A stretch of 64,000 nt of DNA from Atherix ibis (lineage: Eukaryota; Arthropoda; Insecta; Diptera; Athericidae): NCBI GenBank assembly GCA_958298945.1, contig OY282609.1:29051212-29115211 (forward strand), in the 5' to 3' direction. The notes under the pieces were generated by a model that ran no database searches, was not told where the DNA came from, and saw nothing but the letters and a program-made list of their open reading frames with translations. The position numbers and the translations under genes were made by a program. Of the stretch, positions 39,301 to 54,300 are shown piece by piece; the first letter of the stretch is position 1; every line of letters begins with the position of its first letter.

Positions 39301-42300
39301 AAGGATAATAACCAAAGGAGTATAATTGAGGAGCTAAACGCGTTTATAGTTGACGCTTTCCAGTACTGCTACAAAGAGTTGAAACAACGCCTCCGTTGAT
39401 TTTCTTTGCAGTGTATAATATTGATATATTAAAATAAAACTGTTGGAAAAAAAATCAGGCCCTTCACTATTCTGCACCACACCTTGCAGCTCAAATTAGT
39501 CGAAATAGAAAATATGATTTGATCAAACTCGTATACGAAAAAAATTATAGAAATTATAAATTTGACAGTTAATTAATTTTATTTATGCCAAATGTTCCAT
39601 TAATCTTCTATAACCGCATATGGCGTGTAAAAATATTGTACTTAAGAATCTTTTAGTTACTGCAACTCACCCAAAAGTCTGAAACAGTTCCACAACTATT
39701 ATCATCTTTTCAAGAGTAAAAATAAACAAATTCTACTATTAATAAATAAATATTATTATTGAGTAAAAAGTAAATATGAAAAAACGATTAATCTCGAATA
39801 GTAAGAGTTAAAAAATCAAAAGTAATAAACTGAACAAAAATTATATTAAAAAGTAAACAATAATCAAGTGACAATCTGAGCAAGTATGATCTTTGCACTT
39901 TAAAACTAATTTCATTGCTGAGTATTCTTGTTTCTTCTACTGCTAAATAGAAACTATCTAAGAGCATCGGCATTATAATGCATGAATGTAAATAGGTACT
40001 TAGAAAATTTTTAAGTTATACTTAACATATACGTATAGACCCTCTTGAAGATATTTTTTTTTTCTTATAAAATTGACGAGTATAAGTGTCATTTACGACC
40101 AAACTAATCCTACAAAAATTTCTATTAAAATTTTACCAAAATTCTTATTTTTCTCGAAATTAATTCTAAAAAAGATAAGTGACTTATTTTCTATAAAAAA
40201 TTTCAATAATATTGAATAATTATCATAAATTGAATAATATTACAATTATTATTACGTCTTAAAATTTCTGTTGAATAAATTGACAAATTCAATTTAATTT
40301 AGTACCACCCCTTATCTCCTTATGTTTTTATGCAATTAATTGTAATTTGATATTATATACGTACTCGTACTATTACGTTAGAATATTAATATTTTATTGC
40401 ATAAAATCTATGTTAATTATAGAGAGTATGTGATTTTTTGTTGATCTTTCATTTAATTATTACAAGTTTTTAGTTTGTTCGGTAAATACTCGTATAATTA
40501 ATGACAATAAATTATGTTCAATCTAATAAAAAATAGTATTTTTTTAAAGCTTTTTATTCTTTTAAATTTTAAACTTTTTGAATAGATTGATAGTCGTGTC
40601 ATCATTATTTTTAAAAGGAATTGAATTTTATAAATTTTAAAATTTTTTATAAGGATATTAATTTAATTTTTTTTTAAAGTTTTTAAATTATGTTGGTTAT
40701 TAATTTTTAGCTTTTTGTACATCAGAAAGCTTTTTACTGGTCAATTATTTACGATTTCCAACTGACTTTGGAAAGGGTTTTTAAGTATTTCGAAATTATA
40801 CGATAGTATATGTTTTTACTAAAATAAATCTATTACAGAAATAAAATTATCCACAACTAAAGATACCAAATTTTTTAGTGTCGATAATTTTATATCTGTA
40901 ATAATTTTATGAGGTCAAGTTTTTTGATTATTAAATTTTTGATCTTTGTCCCATAATTTTTCAAAATTTCAACTTTAAAATTTTTCTTTTGAATCTTATC
41001 TAAAATTCTCTTTTGAAAAATACAGTTTAGTAAAGGGTTTTTGAATAATAACTTGACAACTTTTTTTTTAATATCTCGCAAACCATTTGAGATATATAAA
41101 AACTTTTATTATTTGCTTAAAGTACAATCAATGCAATTATGAATGGAACTCGACTTCGGTCATATGTCCACCACGGGCACGCTTGCAGCGGTCGATTCGT
41201 TGAAGCCAATTTTCGATGACTCGGCTACACAATTCGACGGGAATGTTCACTATTTCTCGTTCGATATTGGCTCTTAGGTCCTCTAACGTCGCCGGCTTAT
41301 TGGCATAGGCCATCGATTTAACGTAGCCCCACAGAAAAAGCCTTACAGAAAAATCACAAGATCTCGGCGGCCAATCGACAAGACCTTTTCTCGATATAAC
41401 ACGTTCACCGAACTTGGACTTCAATAAGTCGATTGTTTCTCCCGCTGTGTGGAATGTGGCACCGTCATGTTGAAACCACATATCACTGATGTCCAGCCCA
41501 TGCAATTGATCAAATAAAGCTGCAACATGTCTCTGTAGCGTTCACCATTGACTGTAACATGACGGTAATTTTCATCAAAGAAGAAAAATGGCCCAATGAC
41601 GCCACCGGCATGAAAGCCGCACCATAGTCACTTTTTGTGGATGAAGTGGTCTTTCATGAAGCACATGAGGGTTTGCAGCACTCCAATAACGCATGTTTTG
41701 TTTGTTGACGAAGCCATTTAACCAAAAATGCACTGCATCACTGAAGATGATTTTGCGATGAAAGTCGTCATTTTCGCCAAACTTCTCTAGAGCCCAATTT
41801 GAGAACGTGCGTCGCTTCATATGGTCAAGTGGCTTTAGTTCTTGAGTTAACTTGAGCTTTAGTTAACTGAAGAACTTAAGATCAAGTTAACTCAAGAACT
41901 AAAGTAAGAAATCAAAAGTGTCAAGTTGCTATAGAAAAACCCGATATATTACAAATATTTTCATAATGATAGTAATTTGGATGTATTTTTATTTAAAAGG
42001 TTATTTTATATTTGATGTAGTCTAATATTAGTTATAAAGACTAAAACACACATAATATACGAATGTCGAAGTAAATTTTTATTTCATTATCTTTCTTGGA
42101 CTTTGCCATTATGCGTGAACTGTAACATTATCTAAATGGCCATAACAAAAGTTTTTGCAGAATTTGAGTTTATTTTCGATGACGTTTTCTTATCATTAGG
42201 ACTGTAATTAGGCCATTACTTGACTGATGTTATTTTTAAATGCTCTAAAGTTTGCGAATTGTCTGCATAAACATAATTTTTTCTCATAATAAAAACCCGA

Positions 42301-45300
42301 ATGGCGTCAAATTGCACGAGCCGCATAATAAAAAACATAATACTATGAGTCGCCTACGATTATATGGATTGAGATTCTGTTAAGATTTCACCAGCCCAGC
42401 AGGCTAAAGGTCAGATGGTTGCACCCAGCACGCACAAATCCATATTCTCTCTCTTTCCTCTTTGACTTCCTGCTCAGACTACCTCATGCAATGGAACACT
42501 CAGCTCGGTCCCTTATTACTTGAATCTCTTTTGGTTCCTTCTATTAACGTTTCTTCGTGTTCCATACATGAAGCAGTCAAACATTCAATCTAAATCATCC
42601 GCCAGTGCCAATGGTGAGCAGTCCCAACGTGTAGACCGCTTCACTCATTTTACCACATACCTTTGTGCTTTCACGTGGTCAGACCACTACACCAGCTGCA
42701 TCCAAAATAGTACAACCGTTGCTAACAGCCAAGCTACTTACCCTAACTATTAGTAGCAAGACTTACCTAAACCTTTGCTATCATCTACAGTAATACCACC
42801 CGGGATTCTGGTATCCCTCACCTCCAGTACTGAAACTGTACCCGCTATGTAGGTATTAAACCTCAGTCACCAAAAGCACCTCATCTCTCTGATCAGGCAC
42901 ACTGTATTTCAACACTATGGGACACCTAATCCCCGTGGTACCAGCTTTGTTTAAAGAGTTTTTAGTCGTAACTCCCCAAGCAAAGAACTACAGTAAAGGA
43001 CTTTTGTAAATTCCTTGGCATTGCTAGGCCAGCTCAGGTACCGCACTTTTAATATCGATCATAGTTTAATTGTAACCCCAGATGATCCCCTTGCAAGAAG
43101 TGGCTCCTTAACAGTCACTTATGTGTTTTCAGAGCCCATGATCATATAACAAATTTTACTTGTTTACGTATCCACAGAGCGAGAAATGAGCTTCATCGCT
43201 GAAGAAAGCTCTCTTAAAGCTCGAAAACGTAACTACGTAATAATTAATTTAATTTTTATTTTAATATCATCGTAATTGTGGTTAGTATATCAAATTTAGT
43301 CTAATTCTAATCATTATAGGGTATTGAGATACTCGTATAGTTTTAATTATTTTACAAAATTTCAAAAAATAAAAATAATACAATTTTTTACTTTTTTTGT
43401 AAAATTAATATACTATAGATAAAAAAAAGTATGGTATATCGCAAGTGGCGCAGACAATCGTCCAATACGTACTCCTCATAACTTATTACATGTAGTGGAG
43501 AATTTTATAATATTTATTTTTATCTAAGTTACATGATTATCGGTAATATTTACTCGTAATTATTAGTACAAGTAACTAGCAGACGTACAGTATTTTGTTT
43601 GAATTAGATATTCTTACAATGATATTGTAACAATTTGCGGTTAAATGGAGAAAAAATTAAAATTAAAGATATTTTTGTAATTAGAGAATTAATAAATATA
43701 GATAAATTTATGTATTTTTTCCAAACTCTTCTATTGCTTGGATATAAAATAACATCAGCTTGACCATGACCTTATTTTAATTATATCTATTACATACGAA
43801 GAAATTAATATATAGATTACGAAAATTAAATAAATTTATCTTTAAATAATCTAAATTAATATAAATTATAGTGTATTCATGTATGAGAATTTGATTATTT
43901 GAAAAGTAAAACGCAATAACTAATTAAAAATATAAAACTTTTCAATATTTTACAATTAATTTGTATGACTACTTGGAGAAATATCGAAAATTCTTCAAGG
44001 AGACATTTCTTTCATTTAGAAAAGATTCAATTTTTTAAATGTTTTTTTTTAAATAATTAATATCAATATCAGAATTAGACATGAACTTAAAAATCTCTAC
44101 ATTTAACTATAAATATATTTTCTCTTTGGAGTGGATATAATTCTTCTTTTAGCGATAGTAACTTAAAATTACTAAAGCTAATATAATAATAATATTTGCT
44201 AGGAGTTATAATTAGAGTTCTATAAATTCTTTAATAAAAAATATCATGTCACTAGAATATCTTTGGCTTCTGCCCTTAAATTTCCTTTCAATTATACTAG
44301 ATTTCTTTAAAAATATGACTTAAGATTTTTTGAATTTCAAAAAGTAATTTTTTTGTTAAAGGTGTTATTAAAATATCGTGCAACATAATGAATGAGCAGT
44401 TAACAACCGTCGATGCTACTTCAATTATTAATTTAATAAGTTTCGTGGCCATTGGCATATCTCAAGCAATGCATCTTGCATAAGAATTGGAATGATATGA
44501 TAAACGAGCATGAAACTTTTTAGCGTAAACGAGTATTACGCTTTTTATCGTTATAAAAAGCGTAATACTCGTTTACCATAAAAAAGGAGCATTCACAATT
44601 GAATGTTGAACGGAAACTTTGAGATCACGATGTATGACAATGTTACGAACATAAAAAGGAGCATTCAAAATTTTACGTCCATAAGTCCATATTGACTTTA
44701 ATAGATCATTGTATATTTGTAGGCTTTGAATATGAGTCCAATTTGTTAGGCTTATTAGTCCAACAGTATAAGTAGTTGTTTCTAACGTCTGTTCACATCA
44801 AGTTGTTTGAGTCCCGTATGTGGGTTCCAGGTCAATTGTTTTTTGCGGATTTATATTGCCGTTAAGATTCTATAGAAGTGCATAATTTACTAAGGAACTG
44901 TAGATATTATACACGATCGGATCAAGAATACTACTCTGAGTAGTGTTGAAGATTCACAGTCACTTGAAAATTTCCCTTGTGAGAGCTATGATTTTATTAT
45001 CAGGTAGTAAGTAGAGGGAAAGAATTTTTTCAATTTTAAGAGTGAGCCAGTGTGGCAGACGCGGCCAAATGCATGGAGATATTTTTGGCTAAAATACATC
45101 GTGACACGAATTTTTGGAATTAGACTTGTATTCTGTATCAAAAATCCAAAATTCAACGTTATATCAGAACTAGGCATTTTCAATATACCAGCATGTCATT
45201 TCGAACATATTCATATGGTCCTGGTTAGTCCATTTCCCATTTCAAAAGGGAATTCATTCATATTAAATATAGTTGATCGTAATGCTCAATGGTCAAATGT

Positions 45301-48300
45301 AAACGGTTTGCCAAATATGACAGGAATAATCACAACGTCGTGGAATAATCACAACGGATCAACTAGAAGTACAATACATCGCATCTCCGAACAAGTCCTT
45401 ACCCTCCACAAGCGAACGGTTTAGTTGAACATTTACACTGTCAGCGAAAAGACACTTTTTAAGCTTAAAGAAACAGTGAAAATGGCACAGTGATCTTCCA
45501 ATTATATTACTTGGGATCAGACACGCAGTAAAAAATTATTTACAGTATTCCTCTTCTGAATTATTGAATGGAACCATTTTAAAACTTCCAAGGGAGTTTT
45601 TTATTAATGAGAATCCTTAGTCCAATAATCACAATGTATGTGTGTGTACTCAGCACTAAAGTCCGAGAAACAATGCAAAACTTGATTCCGATACCAACTC
45701 GCCTGGGAAATCAAAAATGCATTTTTATTCTAAAAATATTAGACTCCTGTAATTTTGTGTTCGTTAGAAATAATAATACTAAACCAATTTTATTGCCGAC
45801 TTATAATGACCCATTTCGAATCATCATGCAACTACGTAAAGTTTTTATACTGTCAATAAATAGCAAAGAAATTTCAATATTCGGCGATAGGCTACAACCA
45901 GCCTAAGGAATTTCGTCACTTAATAGATGAACTGTTTTGCAAAATATATTTTTGATAAACATATTTTTTCCATGGGTCTATCTTACGTTTTACTCGGAGA
46001 AGGATGATGTAGTGACTCTAGATCACCCGATGTGAATTTCTTAAATATACGAAACTGTATGATTAGAGGCAGTCGTTGTCGGGATCTCTCGCGAAAAATG
46101 TCTTAACAAAAAATTCAATCAAATAAAAGTATATAAAATAGGGATTATTTAAATTATTAAAATAATATAGTTGTATTCTACAATAAATAAATTAAAAATT
46201 TGAAAACTAAAAACTGAAATATAATTGGTTTTAATTAGCAACCTCAACTATAGATATACTAGTATCTAGAAACACACCTGGGCAGTACTCTTTCCTATCA
46301 AAAGAGGTCGAAAAATAATCTGCGACACGATGGGTTTGTTGGATAGTATTTTGGTAATTTGGGATTATGTTAGATAATTCAAGTATGGAATGTAGTCGTT
46401 TTAGGATTAGTTAAAAGTTAAATTAACTACTATTTTTCAAAAGTAATTGCCTTAAGATACTATCTTTTGTAGTAAATAAAAAATTAACAGTAACTTACCA
46501 GAAGTGCTATATTCGGCATCATAAGAATATCATCCTCCCGACGTCCTTGTGACATCTCTTCCTGCCATATCAGTGGATGTTTTGGATTTGTCGACAAGGT
46601 ATTATTCTTATTAAAGACAATGTTACTATGTTCGAGTGCTTCCCTAGCCGGAGGAAATATAAACATTTGTTGGTTAATCTGGTTTTTTTCATCTTATTAT
46701 AATTAAGATAATAAATTATCTTCCCTTCTTCAATTCTTTTTATATTATCTATAGTGTTGTGATAATTTTAGTTTTTATAGGGAAGATATATAAAATACAA
46801 TATATAAAGAATTTCGTAAACGATTTATTCTTGTTGTTTATTCTCTTTGATAAAATATAAAAATCTAAATTATTAACAATAAACTCACTTGTATACGTAT
46901 GGTCCGATCTCTTCAACTTTCATCTTGTCATCTTCACCGGCCATGAATTCATCGGCATTTGTAACGTTAAAGAGATAAATTTTTATATAAAGATCGACTG
47001 GTGGCTTTTCCCAAAGACCAAAAATTTCACCTCCTTCTTCAAAAACAAGTTTCTGTAAAAAGTAATTTTGTTTCTTCTTTAAATTTACTTCCTTTTAAAT
47101 TTGCTTTTTGATGTAATTTTTATTTATGACGATTAAGTAATAAATGTGTGATTAATTTGTAAATTACTACTTATTACTTACCCATCGGAATATCAGCTCG
47201 TAGGGTTCGAATATTTTTACAAGTATCCCAGCGGTGATAGCAAGTAATCCGGTTGCCAATAATAAAAATGCACCTGTAAATAGTAATATTATAGTTTAGT
47301 CAAACTTAGCTAATTCTAATTTGTAATTACATCTATAAATAGAGCAGAGAATATTCTATACTTTAAACTAAGCTGGCATAAGAAACAAATTCACTTTTTC
47401 TTCTTTTGATAATTTCCTATCTGATTCCAAACACAAAACCATTGAAATGTATAGAAACGAATGCGGAAATTGTATGCAAATCTAGACAATTTAATTAAAT
47501 AATTATGAATTTTTCTGTATTTTTCGATTTATTTACAAACGATTGTAAAATTTATCGAATGATAAAACGTGACTTCAGTTTTGAATATGATTACCACCTA
47601 TGATGATGATGGGAGCTAACCAGTTTATATTAGAATTACTTATATAGGTGTGACTATGATTAGGTCTGAGATATCCTAATATCAATAGACAAGTGCATTT
47701 GTTCTGATTATAATGCAAATTATGCAGTTTACTTTTTGGCTCGATTGTCATTATAGGAATTAGTTTACTTGTTTCTACAATAAATGTTTATTTTTTTTGA
47801 ATATCAGTGATATTAATCGATTGCTAAAAAATAAATTACAATATTTTGTAAAAAATTTACCATTAATCACTATTTTTGTTGTTGTAATAAAAATTATTTA
47901 AATTCAGATTAGACATATTATGAATATATATGGTATCAAATCAAATCTGAACTGATTTCACTTTCGATTCATATTTTCTTCGTAAAAGCTTATTGTGAAA
48001 AATATATATACAATATTTTGTGAAATAATTTATTTCATAACTGATTGAGGTAAAATATGAAAATTTCGTTAAAATTTAAAAACAAAAAAAAATTATAATA
48101 TCTATTAGGTGAAAAATATCTTTATTTTGGACAACGAAATTGCCAATTACACCTTTAGCCGTTCCTAGTCATACGGACTGGAGAAATAACAAAATATTGC
48201 CCAACCGACAATTTTACCAAAATTTTGGGAACGGAAACTGCTCAGGACTTTTTGCTGTAAAATATAATTTTCTGTTTGGAAACTATAGTGGATCGATGTC

Positions 48301-51300
48301 TACAATGTGTACTGGAGATAGTATGCACTGTGGGGACTCGATATTCTGTACTCAGGGAAACGAAATGAATATGATTACTTTGTTTTTTGAATCATGTTGC
48401 CCCAGATATGAGCGAAATAGTTTACGTTAGATTAAAAGTTAGTTAGTAGAGTAAGTAATGGTAAAAAAAATCAAGTAAATTACTTTTAATATAAAATAAA
48501 ATAAGATGCTTAAGTTAGTTGAAAGTAGTTCTTAAAATAAAATAAATTGTTTAAGTTTGTTATTAAAGTAAAATGGCTGAATATTAAAATTCTAAAGTGT
48601 CAATAAGCTACGGCTTATCTTCTGTCGGAATGTCATCTTATCTATTGTGGAGCTTTTAAATTTTTAACCACCATTTCTCTTTTTGATCTTATAAAACAAA
48701 CTACAAGAACATGCTCTAAAAAATCCTATAATCGCTAACTGGTATGAGGTCTGTTCAAAAAGTATCGCGAATTTTGAATTTTCGCGAGTTACGTATATTC
48801 GATTTTCGATTTTTTGTGGCGTTATGTTGGTACTCATTCCTCTCACTTATGCCAACAAGTTCGGACATTTTGAATGTTCAGTTAATTTTTGACAGCTGCT
48901 TTGCTTGAACGTGTTTTGGCTCGTTTTCGATTTTAGCTCAATTTCGACCAAAAACGGCATCGCATTAAGGTTGCTAAGGAGCTGTTGGACTCTGTCCACG
49001 ACGACCCAAATTTATTCCAGAGTTTCATCACTGGTGATGAATCATGGGTTTATGGTTATGACGTGGGAGCCAAAGCTCAATCATCCCAATGGAAGCTGCT
49101 GCACGAGCCAATACCGAAAAAAGCGTCAAGTTCGGTCGGATGTGAAGTTTTCTTCGATTGCACGAGGGTAGTATATCATGAGTTCTTGCCACAGGGTAGA
49201 ACGGTCAATAAGGAATATTACCCGCAAGTAATGCGCAAGTTGCGCGAAGCAATCCGCCCGAAACGCCCGGATTTGTGAAAGAAGAAAAATTATCTTTTGC
49301 TATTTTTGGCCAAAAACAACACACTAATAATGCCGCAGCCACCGCATTCCCCAGATCTGGCCCACTGTGACTTTTTCTTGTTCCCGAAACTGAAGAGCTC
49401 CATGAAAGGACGACTATACGTTACGATTGAGGAGATAAAGACGGCATCGAAGTAGGAGCTGAACAAGATCACAAAAAATAATTTTTTGAAGTGCTTCGAG
49501 GATTGGAAAAAACGTCGTCACAAGTGTATAATATCTGGTGGGGATTACTTTGAAGAGGACAAAATAGATATTCATGAATATGGTAAATAAATAATTTTTG
49601 AAAAAACACAAAACAGACCTCGTATATATTACTACAAAAAAACTTATTCCATCTAACCCACACTCCATCTAACCTAGGTCGCCAAATGGCCTCATGTTCG
49701 GCGCCACGAACGTAAGGCCATTTGGCGACATGTAAGCCTTATGTTTGTGGCGCCGAATCGTGGCTCCTAACCATGACACCCAAAGGAGCTTAGATATAAA
49801 CAAACAATTAATTTTACTATTGGACACATAATTTTATATTTAAAATTTTACTCCTCATGTATTCGCACCGGAATTGAGTATAGTTTTTTTTTCAAAAGTT
49901 TAGATTTCATTCTTCACTTTCAAGTATTGTAAATTTTCCAAAAAAATTAAAAATTTTTTAATAATTCCTTAGGGAATTAATTTGAAAATTTGCGTTTATA
50001 TATTCTCTAAAATTTACTAGATTCTAACAATAGATTAGAATAAAATCTAAAAATTTTATAGAAATTGAATTTCGTTATTAATATTGACATCAGAACTAAA
50101 TGTCTTGTGGACAATTTTTGCTGAAAATTTTTTAAAAACCGATATTTTGATTTTGTTTCTAATATTTCAAAACTTTTGCGAGTCTCAACTTCTTTGACTT
50201 CACAGTATCGATACTTTAAAGCTTCCCGGAAATAATTGTCTTTTCCGAATAAATTTACATAATTTTTAATAGGAAAATTGGGATTTTAGTCAACATGATC
50301 CAAAATTTAGAGCTGCCCCGTTATTTTTAAGTACATCTTCAAATTAAGTGTTCACAAAACTGACGTAGGCCTGAATACTAAAAAGGTTAATTTCGTTCTT
50401 TTTATAAAGTATCTTTTTAAACTAAAATTGTGTTGTATAATCAAAAATTTCTTATTAAATATCACTTTTTAAACTAAAATTGTATGTCCTGAAAAAATAA
50501 AATTTGACCTCCTCTCACCTCCTTGCATTTGATATAAAAAGCAGAGCTAAACGAAATATTTGGTAAAATATCTTAATAATCATCCTCAACTAAATGCAAA
50601 ATAATAACATTTTATTTTATAAAATATACTTAAGATTATTACTGAAACAATCTTTCTTAAAAAAATTATATCTCATATTAGAAATCCTTTAGCTATTATA
50701 CAATCTTATTTTGATAGCTTTTTTTTCCCTGCTAGTATCTTTGGTCAATTTTTATTTGAATTTAATCCAATGCAGTCATCCCTAAGCGTTTATTAAGGAA
50801 ATATTTTTAAGTTTACGAATGAAAAATGAATAATAATTCATTCAATAAAATAGCATCTTAGATTGTAAAGAAGACATTATGGGGAATTATGTTATGGGAA
50901 AGAGTTATTCAAATAGATTTTTTATAAAAGTTTTTTTTTTATATTATTCAACTACTCGAATAGGTTAATTAATATAATATAAAAAGTTAGTTTTCTTTTA
51001 AAGAGAAATGTAGTTTATGCAAATTTATGTCATTGAGTAATTTTCCATCATAAATATTTTTTAACCAAACAATTGAGGTGGAACTTTTTCATATTGAAAT
51101 AAATAAAATTCGCTGACACATCTTTCTTAATAAAATGGAAAATTTTCTATTCAGCATAAAAAATCAGAAATATGTTATTTATTTTCGTAAGAATTAATAT
51201 CAGTTTAAAGATACTATTTTTTGTAGTGGAGAAAATTCTACGTTTACAAGATCCTAGTTCAAAATGCTAATAGTATCTCTTTTACTCAAAATAATTCCTA

Positions 51301-54300
51301 TGCGATATGCAGACATAAACAATGGAAACATATGTTATAATATAATTTGTACCAAAAAAAAAATTTTTTAAATTGTTTTTACTATAAAATGGAAATTTGT
51401 TCAGACTATTCACTTGTAATTCTGCATCTCAGAAACGATTTATTACTAATTGTTTTCACTACAAATCAAATAGAATACTAATGCGACTAGAATATAATTA
51501 ATATAATGGTTATTACATTTTGTTTTATTTCAATTTTACAACCTCTCTGACTGATAGTTTTACATATAATAGTCCATTAAGAGAATAATATTATCGTAGT
51601 ACTTTGCTAAACGAGTACTATAAATCTGCTACTATCCCAGTGGGATTCCTTTAAGTTTTCAATCTCGTATATCAATTTCTAAAATATTATCTCAATTAGA
51701 ATTAGTCTAAAGTGATTTGCATAAAAATTATTTGTTACCTGTCACATCAAAAGAAAATCAATTAAGAGAATCCGAGAGTAATTATAATTTGCATTGAATT
51801 CGATATGTTAATTGTAATATAAAAACCATATTTAAAATATCATCAATATTTATACCTTGTAGGGTAATTCATTCTCAATTACAAGACTGCATAAATGATA
51901 TTGTAAATAAGGTTGTCAGGACATATAATTTCTATATAGCATATATGACAGACATTCATAGAAATTCCAATGGAAATTCAGTTAATTTGTCAGATTCAAT
52001 TGAAATGTGATTGGTATTAATTTGATATATTTTCGGTCATAATCTGATTACAGGTAAATCTGGTTATTTAAATACATTTTTTTTTCTTAAATAAGGGATT
52101 TTATCATCATCTGTTTAGTGTTAATCATTCCGTCAAGAAATGCAATTTTTTTGTAACTTAATTTAATCACAGCTAATGAAAACTTTATACAGAAAATCTT
52201 CCATGTATAGATACTATTCAATTTTATTTGATTGATTATTATTATTATTTAATAAGTGATGATACTCAAAAATCAATTATAATTTTAAATTTTTAAAATA
52301 TTAATTTATGTATTGTAGATAAATAAATATTTTAATATTAAATTAGTTGAAAATTATTTATAACAATTGAATTAATATTAAAAGTTAAAAATAATCGTTT
52401 ACGAATTTTCCATCTATTAAATTGGATATAAAAGAAGCGAATTAATACTATGTAAGGTAGTACAGATAATTTACTATGAGCACATATGTGTAGATAGAGT
52501 GTTGGCCAAAAAATTTCTCCTAATTCGTTTTTATTACTTAATTGGTAAATTAATCATTTTAAAATTGGTTTTTCTACCATCTTTTGAGTTTTTGTATTTA
52601 CGTGGGGATATATTTTTGCTACAAATAGCCAAACAAATATTTGTTTAGTTAATATTTAATAGTGGTAAATATCAAATCTTATATTAAATTAGAATGAACA
52701 TGGGAAAAGTAACGTATGAAGAAAAGGTGTCGGTTTTTAACTCTTATGCAAGAAAACTCATCGACGAAACTATTGTTGATCGGGTGGGATGTGCATGTAG
52801 AAGATTGCAGCAATTGTGAAGTGGTACAAAGGAAGTAGAAGTTTTCTGTGGAAAAGAGGATCATGGAGATCACGAAAAACGACGATTTTCGAAGATTCTT
52901 TCTTAAGAGTACAGTCCTTAAGAAATTGTTTTAAAACCTTTTACGAATTGACATATCGAGCAGGACCATCAAAAGGAGATTAGTGGTGACCGAAATTCCA
53001 GACCAAAATTTTTGTCAGACCAAAATATGGTAAACGGTTGTCAGAAGAGTTCCTGCAAACGATACCATCAAGGACAGTTTAGTCTTGATCTGAACCCAAT
53101 TGAAAACATCTACTTATCAATGAAATTGAGAGTGGTTAGGATGCACCCAGACATCAAGTACCAATTAAAAATGGAACTAAAGAAGGCCTGGAGTTACATA
53201 ACAGCACAATTTAACAAGATTAATATGAAAACCCCCCGTCAAGCTGTCATTGATGCTAAATGAGTTGCAACCGAGTATTGAATTGACAGCATAATAAATG
53301 TGTTAAATTTTAATTTTTTAAATTTCATTTAATATGTGCCAGATTACACTGTAGTGACACCAACCATAGAGCCTTTTGGCGACACAGTATTTGAAATTTT
53401 TCAATCGGATTTTCTAAGCAGCTTAAATTCAATATTGATTTTTTTTGTGTGTAGTTAGTCTTAATTGATTACAAGTTTATAACTTTATATTTTTAAGACA
53501 TCAAAAAAGTGCACCTTTTAAACCAAAAATAAATTTTAAAACAATAGCAAAACTTTGCAAATACTCCTATAATACCATTAAAGAAAATGTTAAATATTGA
53601 CTACTAAAAATGAAAAAAATAATTCAATTTTCTCAACACTACAAAGGAGAATTGAAAAGTTTCCGAGATTCACCACTAGATGGCAAATATTTTTATATAT
53701 TTTTATGTTGTTATGTTGGCAACTCTGTTACTATCTCTATAATTGTAAATGTCAAATTAATCAGCCATGAATTTTGACAGTTATTGATATCGATCGTATT
53801 ATTAGTAATTTTGATAAATGGAAAAAATGGAAATTGGACCAGTCATTAGGTTTTTTTTATTTGAACGGACAAACTGCCAAGGATATAATATTGAAGTAAG
53901 ATAGTGAACTTGGAGATTCATCACCATTATTTTCCACCATTGGTTGTTAAGTTTCTGAATTTATACACGGCAGCACACACAACTAATAAACTACGTACAA
54001 AATTATCAAAAACTAATACCTCACCAGGAATAGTGGATAAAGTCCATCAGGAATGACTATATCAGACTATCGAATTAAGGTACGTCAAATTTAAGGAGCT
54101 GTAGGCATCTAATTCGAAATGGTGCACTGTATCTTATATGATGAGTTAGGTCCCAAGATCAGCTGCTGGTTTGAATATTTTAAAGAAAATTCCAACGGAT
54201 TTCAAAAGATGTTTTTGGTTGGAATATAGTTTACTACTGTATCTCAGAAATGAAAAGGCAATAAAAACATTAGGTTGAAGGTTGTGGATCCGCTCTAAAG

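Noticed and set aside
42520..42753. 77-codon frame in the G+C-richer stretch
   Set aside because: No domain and no start or splice context; composition fits an old repeat better than a gene.
48140..48430. Annotating the cysteine-bearing frame as a gene
   Set aside because: No homologue, signal peptide or splice support visible; kept only as a finding.
49597..49668. Minus-strand frames over the mariner end at 49,414-49,668
   Set aside because: Antisense of mariner copy D.
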